DNA of 45,787 nt, from NCBI GenBank assembly GCA_013044075.1, contig JABEVG010000091.1, positions 1 to 45,787 of the forward strand. Reading direction: 5' to 3'. The notes under the pieces are model-generated. The model did not search any database. It worked only from the letters and a program-made list of their open reading frames with translations, and was not told the origin of the DNA. This document shows, one piece after another, positions 9,632 through 20,707 of the stretch. This DNA is from Gallionella sp. Lineage in GTDB: Bacteria; Pseudomonadota; Gammaproteobacteria; Burkholderiales; Gallionellaceae. Both the position numbers and the translations under genes were made by a program. Positions within the stretch are counted from its first letter, which is position 1. Each line of letters opens with the position of its first letter.

Positions 9632-10675
9632 ATGTTATTTAGAACCGCGAACTTATCACAGCTTGCCGAATTCGACGCAATCATCGACGTGCGCACACCG
9701 GCGGAATTCGCCGAGGACCACCTCCCCGGCGCGATCAACTGCCCGGTGCTGTCGAACGAGGAGCGCGTCATCGTCGGTACGCTGTACCAGCAGGTCTCGC
9801 CCTTCGAGGCGCGCAAAGTCGGCGCGGTAATGGTGGCGAAGAATATCGCGCAGCATCTGGAAAATACGTTTCACGCGTATCCGAAATCCTGGAAACCGCT
9901 GATCTATTGCTGGCGCGGTGGGCAGCGCAGCGGCGCGATGAGCATCATCCTCGCGCAAGTTGGTTGGGCGGCACACAAGCTGGAAGGCGGCTATAAGGCC
10001 TATCGCCGCGAGGTGCTGGAAAATTTGGACACCCTGCCCGCCAGATTCGATTACCGCGTGATCTGCGGCGCGACGGGTTCGGGCAAGAGCCGTTTGCTTG
10101 CGGCGTTGACGGAAGTTGGCGCGCAAGTGCTGGACCTAGAAGGCTTGGCGCAACATCGCGGCTCGGTGCTGGGCGGACTGCCGCAACAACCGCAACCCTC
10201 GCAGAAATGGTTCGAGAATTCGCTGGTACAAACGCTGCAACGTTTCGATCCCGCACGTCCTGTCTATGTGGAAGCGGAGAGCAACAAGATCGGCCGCCTC
10301 AACCTGCCCGCCGCACTCCACCACGCGATGCACGCGAGCGCGTGCGTGGTGCTGGACACCGCACCCGACGCGCGTCTGGCACTGCTGATGGAAGACTATC
10401 GCCACTTCATCGCCGCACCGGACAAACTCATCACGCTGTTGCAAGTATTGCACCCCTTCCACGGCAGCGAACGCATCGAACACTGGAACACCCTGATCCG
10501 CGCCGGAGAATTCCGCACTCTGGTCGCAGAGTTGCTGGAACTGCATTACGACCCCAGCTATCTGCGTGCCCTCGGCAAACACTACACCCGTCTGGATCAG
10601 GCGCGGCATCTGCCGTTGTCGGATTTATCCGGGGACGCGCTGCTGACAGTTGCCCGCACCCTGGAAAAAATCTAG
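9632..10675 (+). CDS. selU: tRNA 2-selenouridine synthase
   Basis: A 347-residue enzyme (SelU/MnmH/YbbB) that replaces the sulfur of 2-thiouridine at the tRNA wobble position with selenium, via a geranylated intermediate. It has an N-terminal rhodanese domain with the catalytic cysteine in YCWRGGQRSGAM (C93), and a C-terminal P-loop domain with GATGSGKS (residues 146-153). I take the ATG at 9632; a TTG two codons earlier also exists. Selenophosphate from the divergent selD is its substrate, so the pair forms a self-contained selenouridine pathway. Confidence 0.93.
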   Translation: MLFRTANLSQLAEFDAIIDVRTPAEFAEDHLPGAINCPVLSNEERVIVGTLYQQVSPFEARKVGAVMVAKNIAQHLENTFHAYPKSWKPLIYCWRGGQRSGAMSIILAQVGWAAHKLEGGYKAYRREVLENLDTLPARFDYRVICGATGSGKSRLLAALTEVGAQVLDLEGLAQHRGSVLGGLPQQPQPSQKWFENSLVQTLQRFDPARPVYVEAESNKIGRLNLPAALHHAMHASACVVLDTAPDARLALLMEDYRHFIAAPDKLITLLQVLHPFHGSERIEHWNTLIRAGEFRTLVAELLELHYDPSYLRALGKHYTRLDQARHLPLSDLSGDALLTVARTLEKI

Positions 10676-10738
10676 AAACATACACAAATTTATTTTTCCG
10701 TATTAAGATGCGCTCGCAATCACACAAGGAGAACGATC

Positions 10739-10810
10739 ATGGCTAAAGGTCAACAACGCAAAAACAAAGAAGCAAAGAAACCGAAAAAGACTCCGCCGCC
10801 AGCAATCTAA
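10739..10810 (+). CDS. 23-residue basic conserved peptide
   Basis: A very short gene, MAKGQQRKN...AI, with nine lysine/arginine residues and a PPPA tail. It has an excellent Shine-Dalgarno (AAGGAG, 10726-10731) 7 bp before the ATG and a perfect terminator 23 bp after the stop, so it looks like an expressed single-gene unit. The opening MAKGQ.R.N.E.KKPK resembles short basic proteins (25-35 residues) that I recall from many proteobacterial genomes under 'hypothetical protein'. The function is unknown; nucleic-acid or ribosome association is only a guess from its charge. Confidence 0.75.
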   Translation: MAKGQQRKNKEAKKPKKTPPPAI

Positions 10811-10833
10811 CCGGCGCGACGCAACCGCAAGGA

Positions 10834-10866
10834 ATGGCAACCGGACAACCCGGTTGCCATTTTTTT
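10834..10866 (+). terminator. Rho-independent terminator
   Basis: A perfect 11-bp stem ATGGCAACCGG/CCGGTTGCCAT (10834-10844 with 10850-10860) and a 5-base loop are followed by six T. It ends the transcript of the 23-residue peptide gene and also sits downstream of the convergent permease gene. Confidence 0.92.
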
Positions 10867-10907
10867 AGCGCATCGCAGGCAGAGACCCGAAGTCGTGTGC
10901 AGCCCGA

Positions 10908-12266
10908 TCACTTCGCCGTCCGCTTGCGATTCAACAGCAGCGGCACGATACCGATGGCGAGACCACCCAGACCGACGATGTTGGTCGTCAGATCGAAAGT
11001 CGGAACGCTATACGCCGCGATGTAGAACAGAAAAGTGGCACTCGACACCGGCCACAGAATCAGGAACACCAGGTCGTACGCGGAATCGAACGCCTGCTTG
11101 CGAGCGTGCCAGGCGCATGCCAGTCCGGCCAGCCCGTAATAGAAGGCGACCTGAAAACCGATGGCGTTGATTGAATCCTTGATGATCAGATTCACCGTCG
11201 GGAAAAACGAGGACAGAAACAGGAACAGCATCCCCAGCAATGCAATCACGGCAGTCGCGACCCAGGGCGTGTGCCAAGTCTTGTGCAGCAAGGCGTAGCG
11301 GGGATGGAGCGCACCGTCTCTGCTCTTGGCGTACAGGGTGCGGGTGAATTGCAAGATGGATGTTTCCAGCGTGCCGATGGAACTCAGCATGACCGCGATC
11401 ACCGCCATATAGCTCCACGGTTCAGGCAACAGCTTCCCGGCCACCGCGAATACGATACCGGTACCCGACTGCTCGATCTCGCGGTCGCTCAAAGCCATCA
11501 GCGTGACGCTGGCGAACGCCAAAAACAGTAGCAGCACGATCAGCATCGCCCACATCGCGCCGCGCCCCGGGGCAAGGCCGGCATCTCTGGTTTCCTCGTT
11601 CAGATTGACCGTCACGTCCCAGCCCCAGAAATAGAACAAGGCGATGAGTGCGCCGGCGGAAAATGATTGTGGCGTGAACTGGGCGACGGAAAACCATTGC
11701 AACGAAAACGGATGCACCGGCGATGCACCATATTTGACGATGGCCAGCACCACGATAGTCACCAGCACCGCCACTTCGATGCCGGTCATCACGACCTGTG
11801 TATAGCTCGTCGGTTTGATGCCTTTGACGACGACAGCACTCACCGCGAGCAGCCATCCGGCCGCGACCAGGGTGACCACCGACGGATTGCTGGCGAGTGC
11901 CGGCTTGAAGATCAGCAGCGTGGCGGTGGCGGCCGGGATCGTGGCGGACACCATGAACACCGACGAAGCCACCAGCAATGCCCATCCGGCAAAGAAACCC
12001 AGTACCGGATTGAAGATGGCTCCCACCCAGGCGTAGGACGCTCCGGCATTGGGGTTGAGGCGGTTGAGATGCACGTAGGCGAAGGTCACGCCGAACATGA
12101 TCAAGCCGCAATACAACAGACTGGCCGGTGCCAGCGTCCCCACTGCAGCGGCCAGGGTGGCCGTGGTCGCGGCGATGCTAAAGGCGGGCGCGGTTCCCGC
12201 CACCCCCATGATGATGGATTCGCCGACCCCGAGTGAGTCCTGTTGCAGTCGTGCTTCCTGGTGCAT
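10908..12266 (-). CDS. APC-family amino acid permease
   Basis: A 452-residue integral membrane protein with about 12 hydrophobic segments. It carries the APC signature near the start (SLGVGESIIMGVAGTAPAFS), then NPNAGASYAWVGAIFNPVLGFFAGWALL and FYFWGWDVTVNLNEETRDA, which place it among the amino acid/polyamine/organocation transporters. The ATG at 12266 is preceded by AGGTGA, so I prefer it to an upstream in-frame codon at 12311. The substrate cannot be named. It stands alone between the short peptide gene and the divergent RlmN-like gene. Confidence 0.85.
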   Translation of the reverse strand: MHQEARLQQDSLGVGESIIMGVAGTAPAFSIAATTATLAAAVGTLAPASLLYCGLIMFGVTFAYVHLNRLNPNAGASYAWVGAIFNPVLGFFAGWALLVASSVFMVSATIPAATATLLIFKPALASNPSVVTLVAAGWLLAVSAVVVKGIKPTSYTQVVMTGIEVAVLVTIVVLAIVKYGASPVHPFSLQWFSVAQFTPQSFSAGALIALFYFWGWDVTVNLNEETRDAGLAPGRGAMWAMLIVLLLFLAFASVTLMALSDREIEQSGTGIVFAVAGKLLPEPWSYMAVIAVMLSSIGTLETSILQFTRTLYAKSRDGALHPRYALLHKTWHTPWVATAVIALLGMLFLFLSSFFPTVNLIIKDSINAIGFQVAFYYGLAGLACAWHARKQAFDSAYDLVFLILWPVSSATFLFYIAAYSVPTFDLTTNIVGLGGLAIGIVPLLLNRKRTAK

Positions 12267-12460
12267 CGTTTCACCTCGCTTGTGAGCGCAACCCATGCAG
12301 TACACCTCCATGCCGCACGGAGGATAGCATTCGCCGGCGTTGATTTGTCGTTCCCGCGCAGTGTCGCCGCCCGGGTTAGAATCAACACCTGCCTTCCGTC
12401 AATATTTGCGAATTCACCTTGCTTTCCGAACCTCACACTCCGATCCCGCTTTACCCGTCA

Positions 12461-13573
12461 ATGGCCGGGCAGATTCCTCCGCTGCGCATCTCCCATCTCC
12501 GCCAACGTCTGCGTGACCTCGGTGCCAAACCGTGCCACGAAGATCGTCTGCTGCGCGGCTGGAGTCAAGTGTGCTCGTACGACAGGGCGCACAGCCCCGC
12601 AGAGAACTTCTTTCCGCTTGCACTGCGCAGCGCGTTGCCCGCCATCGAGGCGGAATTGTTTGGGCTGGCGCGACTGCGCGGCGAACATCCCGCCGGTGAA
12701 GGTGTCGCGCGGCTGTTGGTGGGACTCGCCGATGGATCGATGGTGGAGAGCGTGCTGCTGCCGCGCGGCGGCTTGTGCGTATCGACGCAGGTGGGTTGCG
12801 CGGTGGGCTGCGTGTTCTGCATGAGTGGTCGCGACGGCTTGCTACGCCAGCTCGGCAGTGCCGAGATCGTCGCCCAGGTGGTGCTCGCGCGCCGTCGCCG
12901 CGCGGTGAGCAAGGTGGTGTTCATGGGCATGGGCGAACCTGCGCACAATCTGGACAATGTGATGGAGGCGATCGAGCTGCTGGGTACACAGGGCAACGTC
13001 GGTCACAAGAACCTGGTGCTCTCTACGGTGGGTGATTTGCGGGTGTTCGAGAGACTGATGGAGGGGGTTTCCAACTCCGTTCGGCCTGAGCCAGTCGAAG
13101 GCCAAGATTCCGCTCATGGTTCGACAGGCTCACCCCGAACGGATCTCCGAACAGTGCAACCCGCACTCGCCCTTTCGCTGCACAGCACCGATGCGACACT
13201 GCGCGCCACGCTGTTGCCGCGCGCGCCGCACATCCCCGTCGAAGAGTTGGTGGCACGCGCCGAGGCGTATGCGCGTGCCACTTCCTATCCGGTCCAGTAT
13301 CAATGGACCTTGCTGGAGGGCATCAACGACAGTGATGCCGAACTGGCAGGCATCGCACGCCTGCTCGCCGGCAAATACGCCGTGATGAACTTCATCCCTT
13401 TCAACGCGGTGGACGGACTGTCCTATCGCCGCCCAGCATCCGAACGAATCGCGGTGATGGTGCAAACCCTGAAGCGGCACGGCATCCTCGCCAAAATACG
13501 CGATTCGGCGGGACAGGAGATCGAGGGCGCGTGCGGTCAGTTGCGTGCGCGTGCGGCGGGAAAAGCAAAATAG
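12461..13573 (+). CDS. RlmN-like radical SAM RNA methyltransferase with an in-frame repeat insertion
   Basis: A 370-residue radical SAM enzyme of the RlmN/Cfr family, which methylate adenine C2 or C8 in 23S rRNA. The [4Fe-4S] motif is CxxxCxxC (C113, C117, C120 in GCAVGCVFC). MGMGEPAHNLDNV and the methyl-carrying cysteine near the end (C358 in EIEGACGQL) are present, so it should be active. The finger region CMSGRDGLLRQL differs from canonical RlmN (CSTGKQGF), so it may be a second paralogue and the target base is not certain. Between LMEGVSN and PALALSLHS the protein carries about 25 extra residues encoded by a palindromic repeat (13077-13142). The start is uncertain: ATG 12461, or TTG 12419; neither has a good Shine-Dalgarno. 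Confidence 0.82.
   Translation: MAGQIPPLRISHLRQRLRDLGAKPCHEDRLLRGWSQVCSYDRAHSPAENFFPLALRSALPAIEAELFGLARLRGEHPAGEGVARLLVGLADGSMVESVLLPRGGLCVSTQVGCAVGCVFCMSGRDGLLRQLGSAEIVAQVVLARRRRAVSKVVFMGMGEPAHNLDNVMEAIELLGTQGNVGHKNLVLSTVGDLRVFERLMEGVSNSVRPEPVEGQDSAHGSTGSPRTDLRTVQPALALSLHSTDATLRATLLPRAPHIPVEELVARAEAYARATSYPVQYQWTLLEGINDSDAELAGIARLLAGKYAVMNFIPFNAVDGLSYRRPASERIAVMVQTLKRHGILAKIRDSAGQEIEGACGQLRARAAGKAK
13077..13142. repeat. Palindromic intergenic-type repeat inserted in the RlmN-like gene
   Basis: Imperfect inverted arms: the left arm starts CCGTTCGGCCTGAGCC, and the right arm read in reverse complement starts CCGTTCGGGGTGAGCC. Both continue as xGTCGAA. The element encodes the peptide VRPEPVEG, a known sign of this proteobacterial repeat when it is translated. 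The insertion keeps the reading frame. Confidence 0.85.
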
Positions 13574-13597
13574 CCGGCAACGACGGTTGGGTTCGGT

Positions 13598-15715
13598 TTA
13601 TGGCGTTGCGCCGACCACGAGCCGGGCGTTGTTCTTCAGTAGTCCGACTTCATCGCTGAGTATGTGCGCCGCTTCGTTCAGCAAGATGTCCTTGGCGTTC
13701 TTGCTCGCGTTCTCGATGGCCAGGTCGGCACTGAGATTGCGTTCGCTGGACAACATGCCGTCGTCTTGCAGTGCACTGGCTGGTGTCTGGGCCGATTTAT
13801 TGTCGCCGCTGTTTTGCTCGCGGGACTTTTCGCGCGCTTCCTGCGCCTCGCGCTCTTTGCGGCGGACATCTTCATTGAGCGAAACCTGGTTGTTCCGGCG
13901 CAGCTTGTCGAACTCGGCAATATCTTCCAGCAGGTACTTGAAGTCCTTGTCGTGGCTCACGCGCTTGTCGTGGCTCGCCGTCAACGCCGGCACGATACCG
14001 GCCAGCGTGCCTGTCGGCGTATAGGTGGCCGGTTTGATCTGCGTCCAGGGTAAGGCATTGTCGTAACTGGACTCACCGAACTCCTCCGTGTCGATCATAG
14101 CCGGCAGGCTGATATCCGGTGTCACGCCGCGCAACTGGGTGGTGCCGCCGTTGATACGGAAGAACTGCGCGATGGTCAGTTTGACTTCGCCGAATTCGGG
14201 TTTGTCGTTATTCGCGAGCTGATCAAGATCCGCCACGGTCTGCACGGTACCTTTGCCGAAGCTGGTTGCGCCGATCACGATCCCGCGACCGTAATCCTGT
14301 ATCGCCGCCGCGAAAATCTCGGAGGCAGATGCCGAGCCGCGATTGATGAGCACGGCCAGCGGCCCCGTCCAGGCGATACCGGTATCGGTATCCTTGTCGA
14401 CGGTTATCTTGCCTTTCGAGTCACGCTGCTGGAGCACCGGGCCTTTGCCCGTGAACAGACCGGTCATCTGGACGGCTTCATCCAGCGACCCGCCGCCATT
14501 GTTGCGCAGATCAACCAGTACGCCATCGACCTTGTCCTTCTTCAGTTCGCCCAGCAGACGCGAGACATCCCGGGTCGCGCTCTTGTAATCTTTGTCGCCC
14601 CGCTGATGGGCCGCGAAATCCTGATAAAACTCGGGCAGCGAGATCACGCCGATGCGGCGCGTCACGCCCGCTTCCTTAACCTCGATGACGGATTTTTTGG
14701 CAGCCTGGTTCTCCAGCGTGATCTTTTTGCGCACCAGTGAAATGAGCTTGTGTTTGCCGTCCGGTCCGGCTTCTGCGGGCAGCACATCGAGACGCACCAC
14801 GGTATCCTCCGCGCCGCGTATCAAGTCCACCGCGTCATCGATGCGCCAGCCCATGATCTCGACCATCGGGCCATTCTGGCCTTGCGCCACACCCACGATA
14901 CGGTCTCCGGGTTTCAGTTTGCCGGACAGCAGCGCGGGGCCGCCGGCCAGCAGTTCCTTGATCGTGGTGTATTCGTCCTTGTCGTACAGCGATGCGCCTA
15001 TGCCGACCAAAGACAGCTTCATCGAAATATCGAATTCCTCGGAAGCACGCACCCCGAAATAACTGGCATGCGGGTCTATGGACATCGCATAGGCGTTCAT
15101 GAACGCCTGAAACACGTCTGCACTCTTGACCTTGGACAAACTGTCCAGCGTCCTGTCATAGCGTTTGCCCAGCGTCTCGACGATGCTCTTATCATCCTTC
15201 CCGGCGAGCTTGAGACGCAGCCAGTCGTTCTTGACACGCTTGCGCCACAAGTCATTCAACTCGCTTTCGGATGTTGGCCAGGACGCATCCTTGCGGCTGT
15301 ACTGGTAGCTCTCGTTCTTCTTGAAATCAAATCCGGTCTTCAGCAGGGAACGGGCATAGACGAAACGTTCGGCGATGCGCTGCTGGTAGAGATTGAAAAT
15401 CGCGAACGGGATGCGCAAGTCTTTGCCCAGGATGGCATCGTCAAGCCGGGTCCGCGCATAGTCGAAACGGTCAAGGTCGGCCCGCAGGAAAAACATCTTT
15501 TCCCCGTCCAGTGATTTCATATAGCTGTCGAATATCTGCACAGACAAATTATCGTCCAGTGACACGTGTTTATAGCTGTACCGGCTCAGGACGTTGGCGG
15601 ACAAAAAGGCCGCCTGCGGTTGTTGTTCCAGCGGCGCAAGCTGCTGGGCAGCCTGCGTGGTATTGAGCGCGGCCAGCGTAAAGGCCAGCAATATCCACAG
15701 TGATCTATTTTTCAT
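13598..15715 (-). CDS. prc: Tail-specific (C-terminal processing) protease Prc
   Basis: A 705-residue periplasmic serine protease that degrades proteins with nonpolar or SsrA-like C-termini and trims cell-wall enzymes. A Sec signal peptide (about residues 1-22, ending TQAAQQ) is followed by an N-terminal helical domain, a PDZ domain (about 235-330) and the S41 protease domain. The catalytic dyad is Ser463 in RGSASASEIF and Lys488 in SFGKGTVQ, 25 residues apart as in E. coli Prc. The C-terminal DUF3340 region is rich in Lys/Glu/Arg. The length is close to the 682 of E. coli. Confidence 0.93.
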   Translation of the reverse strand: MKNRSLWILLAFTLAALNTTQAAQQLAPLEQQPQAAFLSANVLSRYSYKHVSLDDNLSVQIFDSYMKSLDGEKMFFLRADLDRFDYARTRLDDAILGKDLRIPFAIFNLYQQRIAERFVYARSLLKTGFDFKKNESYQYSRKDASWPTSESELNDLWRKRVKNDWLRLKLAGKDDKSIVETLGKRYDRTLDSLSKVKSADVFQAFMNAYAMSIDPHASYFGVRASEEFDISMKLSLVGIGASLYDKDEYTTIKELLAGGPALLSGKLKPGDRIVGVAQGQNGPMVEIMGWRIDDAVDLIRGAEDTVVRLDVLPAEAGPDGKHKLISLVRKKITLENQAAKKSVIEVKEAGVTRRIGVISLPEFYQDFAAHQRGDKDYKSATRDVSRLLGELKKDKVDGVLVDLRNNGGGSLDEAVQMTGLFTGKGPVLQQRDSKGKITVDKDTDTGIAWTGPLAVLINRGSASASEIFAAAIQDYGRGIVIGATSFGKGTVQTVADLDQLANNDKPEFGEVKLTIAQFFRINGGTTQLRGVTPDISLPAMIDTEEFGESSYDNALPWTQIKPATYTPTGTLAGIVPALTASHDKRVSHDKDFKYLLEDIAEFDKLRRNNQVSLNEDVRRKEREAQEAREKSREQNSGDNKSAQTPASALQDDGMLSSERNLSADLAIENASKNAKDILLNEAAHILSDEVGLLKNNARLVVGATP

Positions 15716-15831
15716 CGTTATCTTTTGCTAAGGAGGTTAAAGGCGGAGCACATTCGACTTTCAAACGACTGAGGATGAACAGGATGGAACGCACCGGCCC
15801 GGCATTTTAGCCGAAATGCGAGCAAGCACCG

Positions 15832-17040
15832 CTAACCCGGCATCCCGTCCGCGCGCGGCCTGATCAGGATGGGCGCGTACACCCAGAGGAACAAGGCAAA
15901 GGCGATCAGCCATGCCGCCTGTGCGATACCCAGCCACAACAGGGTGTACCCCGGCGCGATGAGCGGCAATAAAACCCGAGCGACATAGGCCGCGCACAAT
16001 GAAACGAAAATCGGCGCAAGCAGCCGCGAGTGCCGCCCGATATTGTGGCCGGTGTGTCCGAGCGAGATACGCGCCATCATCCCCACCGTGATCATGCCGA
16101 TGCCGCCCAGGGCAAACGCGTGCAGTGCCAGAGTAGGCGGCAAGGACGTGAACGGCACAACAGCCTTGAGCAGGAAGCCGAACGTGGCACCGCCATAGCC
16201 GACGTATATCACCCACAGCAGCGGCTTGTTCCAGATGCCCCCGGTGTACCACCCCGCCAGTCGCATGCTGTGCGTCACGAACAGCAATCCGGCGAGTGCG
16301 GCGGTGACCGGCACGTTGCGCCAGAACACATCGGCCATCAGGAACAGCACATACACGTAGATGGCGGAACGGTCTATCCACACCCGATTGCTTAATTTCA
16401 CCGGGTAGCCGACACCGCGTTCGATGAACATCGGCAACACCCGCCGCGCCATGCTCAAGACCAGTGCCAGCAGCACATACAGCCCGGAATACAGGCCCCA
16501 GATGATGCCCTGCTCCAGCACACCCGACACGCCGAGATAGAAGCACAGGTTGGCCAGCGTCAGCAGGATCAATTTGGACGCGATGCCGATCTGGTCATGC
16601 TGTTTTGCGCGCAGGATAGGACGAAAGACCGCGACGATGAGCCAGACATCGAACAGCATATCCAGCAACAGCATAGTCACGACCTGTCCGGGAACGATCC
16701 ACCCGATCAACCGTGCCGCGAGCCACAGTGCCGCCAGCCCTGCCAGCGAGTAACCCCGCAGCGTGTCGAGCCCGGTCCAGTTGCGCACCGCAGTCAACAG
16801 GAATCCGGCAGCAACGGCCATGCCATAGCCAAAGATCATTTCATGCGCATGCCAGTGCAGGGTCGAGAACGGCAGGCGGGGTGTAGTCCAGCCATAGATA
16901 TAAACCCCACCCCATATGAATATCGTGACCAGCGAGTACACGCCCGCCAGCAGGAAGAACGGACGAAAACCAAGGTTGAACAGGGCGAAGCGGGGAACGG
17001 GCGAGACGGGTGCGTTGATGGGCAAAATAAAATCCTTCAC
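15832..17040 (-). CDS. nnrS: NnrS family heme-copper membrane protein
   Basis: A 402-residue inner-membrane protein with about 12 hydrophobic segments. It carries the family signatures FNLGFRPFFLLAG near the start, LHWHAHEMIFGYGMA (histidines likely to bind metal) and FTSLPPTLALHAFALGGIGMITVGMMAR. NnrS relieves nitric-oxide stress in denitrifiers and pathogens. No other nitrogen-oxide gene is adjacent, so its role here is general protection by inference. The start at 17040 begins MKDFILPIN. Confidence 0.9.
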   Translation of the reverse strand: MKDFILPINAPVSPVPRFALFNLGFRPFFLLAGVYSLVTIFIWGGVYIYGWTTPRLPFSTLHWHAHEMIFGYGMAVAAGFLLTAVRNWTGLDTLRGYSLAGLAALWLAARLIGWIVPGQVVTMLLLDMLFDVWLIVAVFRPILRAKQHDQIGIASKLILLTLANLCFYLGVSGVLEQGIIWGLYSGLYVLLALVLSMARRVLPMFIERGVGYPVKLSNRVWIDRSAIYVYVLFLMADVFWRNVPVTAALAGLLFVTHSMRLAGWYTGGIWNKPLLWVIYVGYGGATFGFLLKAVVPFTSLPPTLALHAFALGGIGMITVGMMARISLGHTGHNIGRHSRLLAPIFVSLCAAYVARVLLPLIAPGYTLLWLGIAQAAWLIAFALFLWVYAPILIRPRADGMPG

Positions 17041-17104
17041 GAGTCCACGACCAGACAGCCCCGGACGGTTACATTTTAGAGCGCGTGAGTCGCACGCTAT
17101 TTTC

Positions 17105-17120
17105 CGGGGCGACAGCCCCG
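17105..17120. terminator. GC-rich hairpin between nnrS and clpB
   Basis: A perfect 6-bp stem CGGGGC/GCCCCG with a 4-base loop in the 139-bp gap downstream of clpB. There is no T-run on the clpB side beyond a short AAAA, so termination by this hairpin is only possible. Confidence 0.4.
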
Positions 17121-17179
17121 CTGCGTGACGAGCTCACCGGTATCGTGCAGCACCGCGCCAGCGCATCCCAACACCCGGC

Positions 17180-19762
<2,583 letters not shown>

Positions 19763-19794
19763 GACGTACTCCTCGCGATAATTGGGTTTTGCCT

Positions 19795-19823
19795 AGGTGG
19801 GGGGGTTGCTTAAGAATTTCAAG
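19795..19823 (-). promoter_or_regulatory. Sigma-32 (heat-shock) promoter of clpB
   Basis: On the minus strand CTTGAAA (19823-19817) is followed after 13 bases by a C-rich block (CCCCCAC), close to the heat-shock consensus CTTGAAA-N13-17-CCCCATNT. The expected transcript start lies about 25 bases before the clpB ATG, leaving room for the Shine-Dalgarno GAGGAG. Confidence 0.75.
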
Positions 19824-19872
19824 ACAACACTGCTTCACTTATACTCCACTAAATTCCCGATGGAGATTTTTA

Positions 19873-20703
19873 ATGCTTACGGCAGCTATCCGATTCAACG
19901 TAGAAAATTCGCTCAATGAAGACATCGCCAGCGGCGATCTGACCGCGCAGCTCCTGCCCGCCGCGCAAACCGCGCAAGCCCGCGTCATCACCCGTGAAGC
20001 CGGGGTGTTGTGCGGCGCGGCATGGTTTGAACAATGCTTCCTGAGTTTGGATCGAGCATGCGTCATACGCTGGCTGGCAAAGGACGGCGAGAACATCAAA
20101 CCCGGCCAGACAATATGCGAGATCAGCGGCCCGTCGCGCGCGCTGCTCACCGGCGAACGCAGCGCGTTGAACTGGTTGCAGACCTTGTCCGGCACCGCAA
20201 CCAAAACGAAAAGCTATGTGGACGCGGTGGCAGGTTTGCCCGTCAAGATCATGGACACGCGCAAGACCCTGCCGGGGATGCGCGAGGCGCAAAAGTACGC
20301 GGTGCGGACGGGCGGCGGCCACAACCAGCGCGTCGGATTATTCGACGGCATCCTCATCAAAGAGAACCACATCGCCGCTGCGGGCGGTATCGCGGCGGTG
20401 CTGGATCAGGCGTTCCGCCTGGCCGAACCGGGCGTGAGCGTGCAGATCGAAGTGGAAGATCTGGGGCAGATGGAAGAAGCGTTGCGGGCCGGGGCGAAAC
20501 TCATCCTGCTGGATAACTTCGATCTGGAAACCTTGGACGCGGCGGTTGCGCTGAACGCAAAACGCGCCGAACTGGAAGCTTCCGGCGGCATCACCCTCGC
20601 CACCTTGCGCGAGGTCGCGCTCACCGGCGTGGATCGCATCTCCATCGGCACGTTGACCAAAGATGTGCAGGCACTGGACCTCTCGATGCGACTGGTTGAC
20701 TGA
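19873..20703 (+). CDS. nadC: Nicotinate-nucleotide pyrophosphorylase (quinolinate phosphoribosyltransferase)
   Basis: A 276-residue enzyme of de novo NAD synthesis that converts quinolinate and PRPP to nicotinate mononucleotide. Recognisable motifs are NEDIASGDLTAQLLP near the start, LNWLQTLSGTAT, MDTRKTLPGMREAQKYAV, GGGHNQRVGLFDGILIKENH and AGAKLILLDNFD. The ATG at 19873 has a GGAG Shine-Dalgarno at 19862-19865; a longer in-frame opening (19789) overlaps the clpB promoter and is not used. It diverges from clpB and converges on the methyltransferase gene with 4 bp between the stops. A possible -10 TATACT lies at 19840-19845. Confidence 0.95.
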   Translation: MLTAAIRFNVENSLNEDIASGDLTAQLLPAAQTAQARVITREAGVLCGAAWFEQCFLSLDRACVIRWLAKDGENIKPGQTICEISGPSRALLTGERSALNWLQTLSGTATKTKSYVDAVAGLPVKIMDTRKTLPGMREAQKYAVRTGGGHNQRVGLFDGILIKENHIAAAGGIAAVLDQAFRLAEPGVSVQIEVEDLGQMEEALRAGAKLILLDNFDLETLDAAVALNAKRAELEASGGITLATLREVALTGVDRISIGTLTKDVQALDLSMRLVD

Positions 20704-20707
20704 ACAC

